From Caldilineaceae bacterium (GTDB taxonomy: Bacteria > Chloroflexota > Anaerolineae > Caldilineales > Caldilineaceae): a stretch of 58,442 nucleotides of DNA. Below, in pieces: positions 50,934 through 58,442 of this stretch. Position numbers and translations under genes: made by a program. The stretch is from NCBI GenBank assembly GCA_019637645.1, contig JAHBVH010000055.1, positions 1 to 58,442 of the forward strand, in the 5' to 3' direction. How positions within the stretch are numbered: the stretch's first letter is position 1; the number at the start of each line of letters is the position of its first letter. Under the pieces are notes generated by a model. The model searched no databases. It saw nothing but the letters and a program-made list of their open reading frames with translations, and was not told the DNA's origin.

Positions 50934-52145
50934 ATGACTTTGCTTGATAAACAAATGGATCTTGTGACCAAAGAATCGCTGCTGGAGTTACTTAGCGAAG
51001 AACAAGGCCCTTGCATTTCGATCTATCTGCCGACCGAACGCAAAAGCATAGAGACGCAGCAGAGCCCCATCCGCCTCAAGAATTTATTGAATGAGGTCGC
51101 AGCGACCCTGGCCGCGCGCGGTGAGCGCACCAACGATATCCAAGAGCTAGTTGCCCCTGCCCATGATCTGGTCAATAATCGCCGCTTTTGGCAATACCAA
51201 AGCGACGGGTTGGCCTTGTTTCTCTCGTCGGATCGCCTAGTCACCTATCGTGTCCCCTTTCCCTTTCCAGAAATGGCGATGGTCAATGGTCGTTTTTATC
51301 TGCGGCCATTATTGCCCCTGGTGGATGGCGATGGCACCTTCTACCTGCTGGCTTTGCGCCAGGGTGGTGTACGCTTGTTGCAGGGATCACGCTTCCAACT
51401 AACCGAGGTCGAGCTTGATGATGAGACCCCCAATAGCCTGGCCGAAGCGCTCCGGTATGACGAATTTGAGTCGAATGTGCGCTTTCACATTGGCTCACGG
51501 CCGAGTACGGGGAGCACACGTGCTGCCCCTGATCGGGGCAACCCGATCTACCATGGCCAAGGGGGGGCTGGTGATGATGCCAACCTGAAAGAGCAAGTCA
51601 CCCGCTTTTTCCGCCAACTGGACAATGGCGTACGCGACCGCTTAGAAGATAGCACACAACCGCCGCTGCTCCTGGCTGGCATTGACTCCCTGCGCGGTTT
51701 ATATCGGCAGATCAACCAATACCAGGGCTTGGTTGATGAGGATGTGACTATCGATCCAGAAACGCTTGAGCTTCCCGCCTTGCATCAGCGGGCCTGGGAA
51801 CAGATCGGGCCGCGCTTTGATGCCAAGCGCCAGGAAGCGCTTGACGCCTATCATCATCTGGCGGGTAACCAGGATCCGCGCGCGGCCGCTGCGTTGCCGG
51901 AGATTGTCGCTGCCGCTTACTTTCAGCGGGTCGATACGCTCTTTTTGGCCCAAAGCGGCACCAAGTGGGGCACCTTTGACCCCGCTACGAATCAGGTAGA
52001 ACAACATGATGTTCCGCAACCAGGTGATGAGGAATTGCTCGATTTCGCTGCAGTGCACACTGTGCTCAATGGTGGCAGCGTCTATATCGGCCCAGTAGAA
52101 ACACTCCCTGCCGGTAAACAGGTCGCCGCCATTCTCCGCTACTAG
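50934..52145 (+). CDS. baeRF-family (bacterial eRF1-like) protein
   Basis: A 403-residue protein of the bacterial homologues of archaeo-eukaryotic release factor 1. LLSEEQGPCISIYLPTERKS begins the N-terminal domain; the middle (LLLAGIDSLRGLYRQINQYQ) and the C-terminal RVDTLFLAQSGTKWGTFDPA are the domain-3 and pelota-like parts. Family members lack a demonstrated termination role and are thought to bind stalled or hibernating ribosomes under stress; this is family knowledge, not visible here. GAAAGGAG precedes ATG 50934. It is followed after about 50 nt by a DUF2383/glycine-rich membrane protein and a broken PRC-barrel gene. Confidence 0.8.
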   Translation: MTLLDKQMDLVTKESLLELLSEEQGPCISIYLPTERKSIETQQSPIRLKNLLNEVAATLAARGERTNDIQELVAPAHDLVNNRRFWQYQSDGLALFLSSDRLVTYRVPFPFPEMAMVNGRFYLRPLLPLVDGDGTFYLLALRQGGVRLLQGSRFQLTEVELDDETPNSLAEALRYDEFESNVRFHIGSRPSTGSTRAAPDRGNPIYHGQGGAGDDANLKEQVTRFFRQLDNGVRDRLEDSTQPPLLLAGIDSLRGLYRQINQYQGLVDEDVTIDPETLELPALHQRAWEQIGPRFDAKRQEALDAYHHLAGNQDPRAAAALPEIVAAAYFQRVDTLFLAQSGTKWGTFDPATNQVEQHDVPQPGDEELLDFAAVHTVLNGGSVYIGPVETLPAGKQVAAILRY

Positions 52146-52194
52146 CCTGTGGAAGCACTTTGGTTACCCAGAAAGTAGAGAAATGAGGATACCT

Positions 52195-53172
52195 ATGGAC
52201 CGTGATCGCGATAGGCGAACAACCATCAACCAACTGATTCACGCCAACACCGAAAGCAAACGGAATTTCTATGCCGCTGCCGCACAGATGGAGAATCGTG
52301 CAATCAAGCTATTGCTCAAAGCCTATGCCCAAGAGCGGGCGGGCTTTGTCGGTGAATTGGAAGCGCGTACAGGGAGCGGCGATGATGGAAAAGCGCACTC
52401 CGCCTATTCGCCAGGCTTCTTCCAACGGGGCTGGCTCGACCTGAAATCGGCCATGGTGGTGCGGCGCAACCGACGTCATCGGCTCTTGCTCGAAGAGTTG
52501 TATCAGCTAGAAACCGATACGGTTGCGCTTTATGCCAAAGCGACTGCGGCATCTTTGCCAGCGGATCTTCATGCGGTGGTGACGCGCCAAGCCGAGCGGG
52601 TGCGCATTATTCACCAACGCGTGGGCCTGCTTGGCGAAGAGCTAGAGCGGCGCATTGCCGTGCGCCTTTTTAACCAAGATGAGGATGTGGAACAGTCGCT
52701 GGCGCGTTTACAAACCATGGGTATTCCGCCGCATGAGATTTCTGTCATTCCCATTGAACGGATCGCTGCCTACAGCACCGCTAGCACCGAACGGGCACGG
52801 CCACGCGTGACGCGCGAAGCGATTTTGACGGGTGGCCTTCTGGGTCTTGTTGCTGGTGGGTTGCTGGGGCTGCTGTATGGGTCATTTCATCGCGCTTATT
52901 TCCCCGAATTGGGGGGCTTGCTCGCAACGACTGCCACGGGCGTGCTCTGGGAGATGAGCCTGCATGGGGCGCTGATCGGGCTAGTCTTTAGCCTCATTTT
53001 CAGTACACTCATTGCGAGTAGCGCGGCTGAAACCGATGCCTATCTTTTGGACGACAGCTTTCAGAATGGCGACACGGTCGTGGCTGTCTTTGCCGATCCC
53101 CGCCAGATTGACAAGGTAGAACGTACGATTGGCTTGATGCATGAACACGAGATCAAGCCGGTTGCGGTGTAA
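52195..53172 (+). CDS. DUF2383 ferritin-like domain joined to a glycine-rich membrane domain
   Basis: A 325-residue protein with two parts. Residues 1-145 are a helical DUF2383/PA2169-like domain (INQLIHANTESKRNFYAAAA, ALKLLL-like AIKLLLKAYAQERAGFVGEL). Residues 150-325 resemble general-stress/glycine-zipper membrane proteins: a ferredoxin-like start (SLARLQTMGIPPHEISVIPI), two glycine-rich membrane stretches (TGGLLGLVAGGLLGLLYGSF and HGALIGLVFSLIFSTLIASS) and VVAVFADPRQIDKVERTIGL. ATG 52195 follows GAGGAT by about 6 nt; ATG 52183 is an alternative. It is 50 nt after the baeRF gene, and a strong GAGAGGAG site for the broken PRC-barrel gene follows. Confidence 0.75.
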   Translation: MDRDRDRRTTINQLIHANTESKRNFYAAAAQMENRAIKLLLKAYAQERAGFVGELEARTGSGDDGKAHSAYSPGFFQRGWLDLKSAMVVRRNRRHRLLLEELYQLETDTVALYAKATAASLPADLHAVVTRQAERVRIIHQRVGLLGEELERRIAVRLFNQDEDVEQSLARLQTMGIPPHEISVIPIERIAAYSTASTERARPRVTREAILTGGLLGLVAGGLLGLLYGSFHRAYFPELGGLLATTATGVLWEMSLHGALIGLVFSLIFSTLIASSAAETDAYLLDDSFQNGDTVVAVFADPRQIDKVERTIGLMHEHEIKPVAV

Positions 53173-53212
53173 GCGGCCCGCACCTATCCCCTGTCGAGAG
53201 AGGAGAAGCTAG

Positions 53213-53534
53213 ATGTTACGCAGTGCAGATAAATTACGGGGCTTTACGATTGCCGCAACCGATGGCGAGATTGGTCATCTGCATGACTTCTATAGACTTT
53301 TTTATCGATGAATTGACCTGGACCGTGCGCTACCTGCTGATTGAGACTACCACTTGGTAGTCGGGCAAGCGTGTGCTGGTTGCTCCCGAATGGATTGAAG
53401 CCATGCGCTGGCCCGAATCCGCCATCACCGTACGCGCAACTCGCGTAAAGATTAAGCAGAGCTCTGAGTATGACCCGGTCGAGCCGCCTCAACGCAGCTA
53501 CGAAACGGATTTATACGCTTACCCCAACAGGATC
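53213..53534 (+). pseudogene. PRC-barrel domain gene, frameshifted and interrupted
   Basis: From ATG 53213 (after AGAGGAGA) the first frame reads MLRSADKLRGFTIAATDGEI GHLHDF and stops after six more codons. In another frame the domain continues FFIDELTWTVRYLLIETTTW, a TAG, SGKRVLVAPEWIEAMRWPES and VRATRVKIKQSSEYDPVE. Together this is a PRC-barrel protein (usual form LRGYxIxATDGxIGHVxDFY, xWTVRYLVVDTGxWLPGRRV) broken by one frameshift near 53288 and one stop near 53358. Intact relatives often sit next to stress and envelope genes. The ribosome site is still perfect, so the damage may be recent or a sequencing error. Confidence 0.8.
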
Positions 53535-53567
53535 AGACCTGACAGGTTTACCAAACCTGTCAGGTCT
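53535..53567. terminator. Palindrome of the AGACCTGA family
   Basis: AGACCTGACAGGTTT, loop ACC, AAACCTGTCAGGTCT: a perfect 15-bp arm. It lies between the PRC-barrel remnant (+) and the YihY gene (-), two convergent units. Confidence 0.8.
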
Positions 53568-53592
53568 CGCCCGCGATCTCGACCAAACTATC

Positions 53593-54642
53593 CTATTTAC
53601 GGAGTGGCCCACGCACTAGGTTGACTATGGAGACCAGCGTTAAAATACCAACGGCGGTGGTTAATTCGCGCGCCGACTTGGCAAGGCGCTGCCGGCTACC
53701 GGGCCGCGCTTCGGGAGCGCTGGTTGCGTCTTCCACCGGGGGCTCTTCTGCGAGCAATTCATGTTCGCGCCACCGGGTGCCTTTGGTACGCGCATAGACC
53801 TGGGTAAATTCTGCCCCGAGGAAAAAGATCTGGGCCGAGTAGTAGATCCACAGCAAAAGAACTGCCAAAGAACCTGCCGCACCATAAGTTGACCCAATGG
53901 TGCTGTAGCTCAGATAGAGGCTGATCAGATAGCGGCCAATCGAAAAGAGAAGGGCCGTGGCTACAGCACCACTCCAGACATCGCGCCACGCAATGGTGAC
54001 ATCGGGCAGAAATTGATAGATGAGGCCAAAGACGAGAATTGTCAGTAGAAACGAAATGATAAAGTTGGCAACTTGGGTAAGCATACCCATGCCGGGCCAC
54101 CACAGATTGAGCCAATCCGTGGTGATGGTGAGGGTTGTGCTAATGACCAGTGAGAGGACCAGCAAAAAGCCACAACCTAAGACCATGAACAAAGCAAAGA
54201 GGCGGTTGAGCACTACGGCGCGCCAGGGGCTGCCCTGTGATGGGGGCGCGTTCCAGATGAGGTTCAATGAGCTCTTGAGTTCACTAAAAACACCGGTGGC
54301 CCCATAAAACAGAAAAAGAATCCCCGCAATCGTGGTGATAAGACTAGGCTTCGCCGCGTTGGTATTGCGCAGAATAGTCTGGATCAAGGCGGCACTTTCG
54401 GCATCAATGTAATAGGCAATTTGATTGATCAACTCACCACGCGCAGCATCTTGACCGTAAATCGCGCCGGCAATGGCTGTGGCGATGATGATGACGGGTG
54501 CAAGCGAGAAGAAGGTGTAATAGGCCAACGCCGCTGATAGGTGGGCCGCATTATCGGCATTCCATTCTAGCAGGGTCGTTTTGAGCAAATGCCAGGTTGT
54601 AAAGCGCTGTAATGTCTCTTTGTTGACAGGCGGGTTACTCAT
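53593..54642 (-). CDS. YihY/virulence factor BrkB family membrane protein
   Basis: A 349-residue inner-membrane protein with six or so hydrophobic segments. AAHLSAALAYYTFFSLAPVI, TIAGILFLFYGATGVFSELK, SLNLIWN, LPDVTIAWRDVWSGAVATAL and YGAAGSLAVLLLWIYYSAQI FFLGAEF are the conserved stretches of the YihY family. The family was once annotated as RNase BN, which is not supported. Its function is unknown, probably transport or envelope related. The start could be ATG 54642 (MSNPPVNKE, used here) or ATG 54702; neither has a clear ribosome site. The C-terminal tail is polar. Confidence 0.88.
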   Translation of the reverse strand: MSNPPVNKETLQRFTTWHLLKTTLLEWNADNAAHLSAALAYYTFFSLAPVIIIATAIAGAIYGQDAARGELINQIAYYIDAESAALIQTILRNTNAAKPSLITTIAGILFLFYGATGVFSELKSSLNLIWNAPPSQGSPWRAVVLNRLFALFMVLGCGFLLVLSLVISTTLTITTDWLNLWWPGMGMLTQVANFIISFLLTILVFGLIYQFLPDVTIAWRDVWSGAVATALLFSIGRYLISLYLSYSTIGSTYGAAGSLAVLLLWIYYSAQIFFLGAEFTQVYARTKGTRWREHELLAEEPPVEDATSAPEARPGSRQRLAKSARELTTAVGILTLVSIVNLVRGPLRK

Positions 54643-54731
54643 AAGAAATCGCTTGGCTTGGTGGCTGTGGGAATGCGGCTGCTGAGTGCTAAGTCGGGCC
54701 ATGACCGCGCAACTTATAGATAAAACCCATC

Positions 54732-54781
54732 AAAGTCGCACAAATAGATGGGTATGTCTCTGTGTACGAATGTGCGACTTT
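54732..54781 (-). terminator. Hairpin downstream of the membrane protein gene
   Basis: AAAGTCGCACA (54732-54742) pairs with TGTGCGACTTT (54771-54781) around a 28-nt loop. It lies between the stop of the gene at 54848 and the YihY start on the same strand. Confidence 0.5.
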
Positions 54782-54847
54782 TATATGGTTTGTCTATTAG
54801 CACTCAGCAACCGCATGACGTGTCACAATGCCGCTCGAACGAAAGGC

Positions 54848-55576
54848 TTATGCCTGTGGTTCAACGGGTACTGCCACGGGTTGCGGGAGGCCGCCACTGA
54901 CGACGACGCGCCGGGCTTCCAACATGTTATCCAAATTCTCGGCGATTCGATTGATGCCAATGACGTTATCAATAATGATAGGCTGGGGAAATGCTGGTGT
55001 ATTAACAATCAGGCGACCTGAGCGACCGATTAAGTATTCAAAGAAATCGGTGATCTGTTTCGTATATTGAAGACCGTCTGTCGAAAAGCGTTCTACATCT
55101 TGCAGCAAGCCTTTGTGGTGGAGCAATTCATTATTACTGATCTCCCAGTAGTTAAAGCGTGTGCTGATAAACATGCCGATCAAGAGCAGGGCATAGATGA
55201 CAAAGAGCGCAAAGTAAAAATCTGGCCTCGCGGTCAGTTCCAGTGACTCAATAAAATCGCTCACCGGTGCAATGATGTGATAGCGCCGGTTGAGCTCAAC
55301 CAAAAGCCACGCCAAAGCCACACAGGCCAAAACTAAGGTCAAGGAGGTGCTGCGGGGAAATTCAAAGGTGATTACCATTAGGTTCACCGCAAAGATCGTG
55401 AGAAAGAGGGTGCCCCAAAATTCCCAGCGGCTCATGGTCTCTGCAGTGAGATAGGTGCCAATACCAGCGGCCAAGGCCAAGAGCGCAGAAGGCCAGAGAA
55501 AGAGCATTTTCGGCCATGCGCGCAAAATGATCTTGTCTGGGATATGATCGGAAGCGGTATATTTTACCTGTGCCAT
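54848..55576 (-). CDS. Membrane protein with a PH-like domain, function unknown
   Basis: A 242-residue protein with about four membrane helices (LFLWPSALLALAAGIGTYLT, FWGTLFLTIFAVNLMVITFE, LTLVLACVALAWLLVEL, FYFALFVIYALLLIGMFIST) followed by a cytoplasmic part: NYWEISNNELLHHKGLLQDV ERFSTDG and LIVNTPAFPQPIIIDNVIGI. That part resembles the bacterial PH (bPH2-like) fold. Specific function is unknown. It starts 16 nt before the end of the AI-2E gene group on the same strand, so it may be the last gene of that operon. Confidence 0.7.
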   Translation of the reverse strand: MAQVKYTASDHIPDKIILRAWPKMLFLWPSALLALAAGIGTYLTAETMSRWEFWGTLFLTIFAVNLMVITFEFPRSTSLTLVLACVALAWLLVELNRRYHIIAPVSDFIESLELTARPDFYFALFVIYALLLIGMFISTRFNYWEISNNELLHHKGLLQDVERFSTDGLQYTKQITDFFEYLIGRSGRLIVNTPAFPQPIIIDNVIGINRIAENLDNMLEARRVVVSGGLPQPVAVPVEPQA

Positions 55577-55591
55577 AGAAAATCCTTTCTG

Positions 55592-56788
55592 CTATACGGC
55601 TACTTCTTGTGTTTCCTGGAGCAGTTGCTCCAAGCGGTCTACCATATTGCTGACCCGCGGTGACTTGGTTTCGGCTGCGTTCAGCGTTGTCCGTAGCTCG
55701 GCAAATTGTGCTTGTAACTCTTCCCAAGTAACTGGTTGCGTTTCCGGCGCTTTCTCGGTGCTACGCTGGTTGGGCGGCAGCGTAATAGGCGCATTCAAGA
55801 GTTCATCGAGGATGATCTGCAAAGTAAGTGCCACTGGTGGGGCTAATAAGAGCCCTGTGATCCCCAGGGCTTCGACCATCGCCATCATGACAATGATGAC
55901 CAATACAACGCCATATTGACTGCGATCATAGAGACGGGGCTCTAACACAAACTCCATGATCACGAAGATCACAATCGTATAGAGCGCCGCAGCAATCGCC
56001 AACAGCGGCCCATTGAGAAAGGCCAACGCCGCGATGAAGGGAACCGCAAAGAGGGCCCCGGCCAAGGGAATAAACCAAGCAATCGCCCCAATCGCGGCCA
56101 ACAGAAAGGGATATTCAAGCCCCATGACGCGGTAGCCCGCGGTGAGGAGCGCGCCCGCCAAGACGCTTTGGAGCACTTCGCTACGAATATACGCACCCAC
56201 ATTGCGTTCGAGCGTATACCAAAGCTCGCGCATGCGTGTCCGCTGGCTAGGTGCTAAGAGCGAAAGCCATAGGCGCTCAAAGTGCAACTGATCGGCTGTC
56301 CAGTAGACACTTAACACGAGTGCTAGAAACGCTTGACCAAGAAAAGCGGCAAAGCTTTGCGTAAAGCCCATGACGCGGCTGGCGAGGGCCGCTGGTTGGT
56401 TCTCCAGCAAAAATTGGCCCACAACTTCGGTCGAGGGCAAACGGGCAAAGAGACGGCTGTTGGCCGTGGCCCCCTTTTGCATAAACGCATAACCCTGCTC
56501 ATAGAGGTAGGCCAAGTCCTGCGTAAGCGCTTGCAATTCGGTCGCCAACGGCATGGCAAGTAAGACGACCAAGGTCAGCGCACCCACCACAACCAGGCCA
56601 TAGACCAAGAAAATTGCCAACCAGCGTTGGCAGCCACGTTGGATCAGGCGGTCGATGGGGGTGCGCACGGAGCTGGCAATGAAGATGGAAAAGAGGAAGA
56701 GCAACACAATACTACGCAATTGCCAAAGAATGAGGATCAAGGCTAGGGTTGCCAAGGTGGTTGTGATGGTAAGCGCAAGCTGTTTCAT
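55592..56788 (-). CDS. AI-2E family transporter (first of pair, downstream copy)
   Basis: A 398-residue membrane protein of the AI-2 exporter/TqsA-YdiK (PF01594) family, with about eight helices. Typical are VRTPIDRLIQRGCQRWLAIF, the cytoplasmic/periplasmic helical region QALTQDLAYLYEQGYAFMQK, LLAAIGAIAWFIPLAGALFA and FVLEPRLYDRSQYGVVLVII. A polar C-terminal tail (NQRSTEKAPETQPVTWEELQ) ends the chain. The family transports AI-2, Na+/H+ or unknown solutes, so the name is only a family label. Its ATG overlaps the stop of the next gene upstream (ATGA), so the pair is translationally coupled. Confidence 0.88.
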   Translation of the reverse strand: MKQLALTITTTLATLALILILWQLRSIVLLFLFSIFIASSVRTPIDRLIQRGCQRWLAIFLVYGLVVVGALTLVVLLAMPLATELQALTQDLAYLYEQGYAFMQKGATANSRLFARLPSTEVVGQFLLENQPAALASRVMGFTQSFAAFLGQAFLALVLSVYWTADQLHFERLWLSLLAPSQRTRMRELWYTLERNVGAYIRSEVLQSVLAGALLTAGYRVMGLEYPFLLAAIGAIAWFIPLAGALFAVPFIAALAFLNGPLLAIAAALYTIVIFVIMEFVLEPRLYDRSQYGVVLVIIVMMAMVEALGITGLLLAPPVALTLQIILDELLNAPITLPPNQRSTEKAPETQPVTWEELQAQFAELRTTLNAAETKSPRVSNMVDRLEQLLQETQEVAV

Positions 56789-58119
56789 CGCCGCTGCTCC
56801 TGTTGGGCTAGATAGTTTTCCAGGCGGCTGGCCACACTCTCGATCATATCCTCGGCTTGTTCGATCTGGGCATCGTATACTGGGTGCGCACTGTGCCGCG
56901 CCTGTTTCCGTACATCCTGGGCCAGCTCTTGCGCATTATGGCGCAGCACCGCAAAGCGGCTGCGCGTGGGCTGTGGCTGCACGTCGAGCAGGGCGGTGCT
57001 CTCTTCAAGAGTAGGTGTGCTAAAGAGCAGACGACTAACCAGAATCTGCAAAATGGCTGCCAGTGGAATAGCCAAGATCGCGCCGACAATGCCAAAGAGC
57101 AGACCAAAGGCCGCAATGGAAAGGATCGTGATCAGCGGATGGACGCCCACCGAGCGATCCATAATACGTGGTACCAAAAAGTTATTTTCCACCCCTTGGA
57201 TCAACAATAAAGCAAGCACCACCCAAGGGGTCTTGCTGGGGTCGGTGGAAAGGGTCAGCAAAATGGCGGGTACCGCGCCAATCGTGGGGCCCAGCACCGG
57301 GATGGCTTCGGTGACCCCATTGATCAAGGCCAGTGACAGCGCGTTGGGCACGCCAAGCAGCCAAAAGGCAACCAAGGAAAAGAGGCCGATGATCAGGCAG
57401 AGGAGCAACTGACCGCGGAAGTAGCCACCGATCTTATCTTCAATTTCCATGATCAATGCGCGCAACTGGGTGCGGCGCTCAAAGCGGGTGCGCAGTAAAC
57501 TGCGCCGAATGATCATGTCGCCTTCCACCAACCAATAGTAGGCTAAGAGCAATACCCCAATGAGCAAGAAGAGCGTCTTTCCCAGATTGCCCAACGCCCG
57601 CCCCAGCAGCCCAATCGGATCGAGGGGTTCGCCCATGGCTGTCGCCGTCATGGGAAGGCGATCGATGGGTAACGATAGTGCAACGGGCAGGCGCGCTCCA
57701 GCCAGTTGCAATAAGCTATGCGATGACTGTTGCAAATAGAGGCGCAACTGGGTATAGTAGCTGGGCAGCTCCTGCACAATATCGACAAGTTGGGTGACCA
57801 TCAGCGGGCCAATCAACCAGACAAAGCCCACCAACAACCCAAGCAGGCCCAAAAAGAAAGGCAGGATGCCAAGGGCCAAGGGCAGGTTACGTTTCCGGAG
57901 CCAATCGGCCAAGGGCCTGAGCGCAGTGGCTAAACTAAAGGCCACAAAGACCAAAAAGACGATCATGTAAAACTGGTAGAGCAGCAGAAAGCCTAGGCCA
58001 ATGCCCACGGCAATGAGGGTTGCCCAAACCACTGTGCGCATTGTCCAATGGGGAGTAAATGACGCGGCAACGGCAACTACTGGATCATGACCATTCTGGC
58101 GTGCCACTTTTTCACTCAT
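56785..58119 (-). CDS. AI-2E family transporter (second of pair, upstream copy)
   Basis: A 444-residue PF01594 protein from ATG 58119, which follows GAGG by about 8 nt. The N-terminus before the first helix (MSEKVARQNGHDPVVAV) is short and polar. LATALRPLADWLRKRNLPLA, LINGVTEAIPVLGPTIGAVP and ENNFLVPRIMDRSVGVHPLI are the conserved family stretches. The C-terminal 70 residues are charged and helical (RHNAQELAQDVRKQARHSAH). It diverges clearly from its partner, so they are not a recent duplication. The longer frame to 58173 lacks a ribosome site. Confidence 0.88.
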   Translation of the reverse strand: MSEKVARQNGHDPVVAVAASFTPHWTMRTVVWATLIAVGIGLGFLLLYQFYMIVFLVFVAFSLATALRPLADWLRKRNLPLALGILPFFLGLLGLLVGFVWLIGPLMVTQLVDIVQELPSYYTQLRLYLQQSSHSLLQLAGARLPVALSLPIDRLPMTATAMGEPLDPIGLLGRALGNLGKTLFLLIGVLLLAYYWLVEGDMIIRRSLLRTRFERRTQLRALIMEIEDKIGGYFRGQLLLCLIIGLFSLVAFWLLGVPNALSLALINGVTEAIPVLGPTIGAVPAILLTLSTDPSKTPWVVLALLLIQGVENNFLVPRIMDRSVGVHPLITILSIAAFGLLFGIVGAILAIPLAAILQILVSRLLFSTPTLEESTALLDVQPQPTRSRFAVLRHNAQELAQDVRKQARHSAHPVYDAQIEQAEDMIESVASRLENYLAQQEQRR

Positions 58120-58442
58120 GCGCACGCCTCGCTTGATTTTGCATAATTTGCTCGGCTCTTCTGGCTCTATCACGCTCTAGGCTAGGAGTAAGATAGGGCC
58201 AAAGGCATGGTCGCTCTATGGATGAAGATAGAGAAGGAAGGTATAGGGTACGATACAATCCTTACGAAAGCTGATGCAGCTAACAAGAAGCCGACTGAGA
58301 GCACAAGCAGGATTGCCGAGAGGGGGTCTATGCCTTGAACTGTATCTCAGGGCTATACCCAAGGCTGTGGTCAAGCGAAAGTTTCCCTGCATAATTTAGT
58401 ATAGTGTTGATTCAGGTCTTTACCCTTGTTGTGCGCACCGCT
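58120..58442. other. Terminal intergenic region
   Basis: The last 320 bp hold no gene I can support. The promoter of the AI-2E operon should be here on the minus strand. Near the end ATAATTTAGTATAGTG contains -10-like sequences but no clear partner. Confidence 0.4.

Noticed and set aside
53593..54642. Ribonuclease BN
   Set aside because: That old label for the YihY/BrkB family was a misassignment; the sequence is a membrane protein without nuclease motifs.
55592..58119. Autoinducer-2 quorum-sensing exporters
   Set aside because: Only the family name suggests AI-2; members have varied or unknown substrates and no lux genes are present.

Overview
The window looks like chromosomal DNA of a Chloroflexota bacterium (Anaerolineae/Caldilineae-like). 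Support for this includes Tat- and lipobox-bearing ABC solute-binding proteins, a secreted CotH-type protein ending in a YLPMIRQ tail, a mevalonate-pathway decarboxylase, an archaeal-type AspRS behind a T-box, AI-2E and YihY membrane proteins, and many dispersed intergenic palindromes. The phylum call is inference from gene content; no rRNA is present.

Left edge (1-1600): a tyrosine integrase reads leftward off the window edge. It is followed by a 45-nt 3' fragment of a CAU-anticodon tRNA gene (an attachment site), a second truncated integrase, and broken pieces of a secreted protein and a sugar ABC permease. This is the scar of one or more integrations. Next come a prepilin peptidase (-), a 2-hydroxyacid dehydrogenase with a three-subunit molybdenum hydroxylase (2.6-7.5 kb), a P-type ATPase without the CPx motif, and a T-box-controlled AspRS that carries the residues of a non-discriminating enzyme. 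A small unknown protein is then translationally coupled to diphosphomevalonate decarboxylase, followed by a secreted CotH protein.

16.4-46 kb is dominated by sugar and sugar-acid catabolism. A leftward set (rhamnonate dehydratase-like enzyme, PLP decarboxylase, amidohydrolase, DegT aminotransferase) diverges from a rightward set (PhyH dioxygenase, rhamnulokinase, L-rhamnose isomerase). Further right are a sugar-type ABC binding protein, an RraA-family protein and a natural MalF-MalG permease fusion, then glucarate dehydratase with a NUDIX hydrolase, a complete Liv-type ABC transporter, a second RraA-family protein, and an operon of an AraD1-type 2-keto-3-deoxy-acid dehydratase, NUDIX and alpha-ketoglutarate-semialdehyde dehydrogenase. 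A third enolase-superfamily dehydratase closes the block. Together these suggest uptake and non-phosphorylative breakdown of rhamnose, pentonates and aldarates toward alpha-ketoglutarate, beside a phosphorylative rhamnose route.

46-58 kb holds an unknown protein and an MFS exporter (both -), then a group that looks stress-related: a helical unknown protein, a ferritin-like DUF2383 protein, a receiver-like protein, a baeRF-type release-factor homologue, a DUF2383/glycine-rich membrane protein, a broken PRC-barrel gene, YihY, a membrane protein of unknown function and two overlapping AI-2E-family transporters.

Intergenic DNA is unusually structured. It carries at least two families of simple palindromes, a nested-hairpin element in three copies, a 90-bp repeat in two copies, a MITE-like element with direct repeats, an AT-rich palindrome with a distant half copy, and several short tandem repeats.
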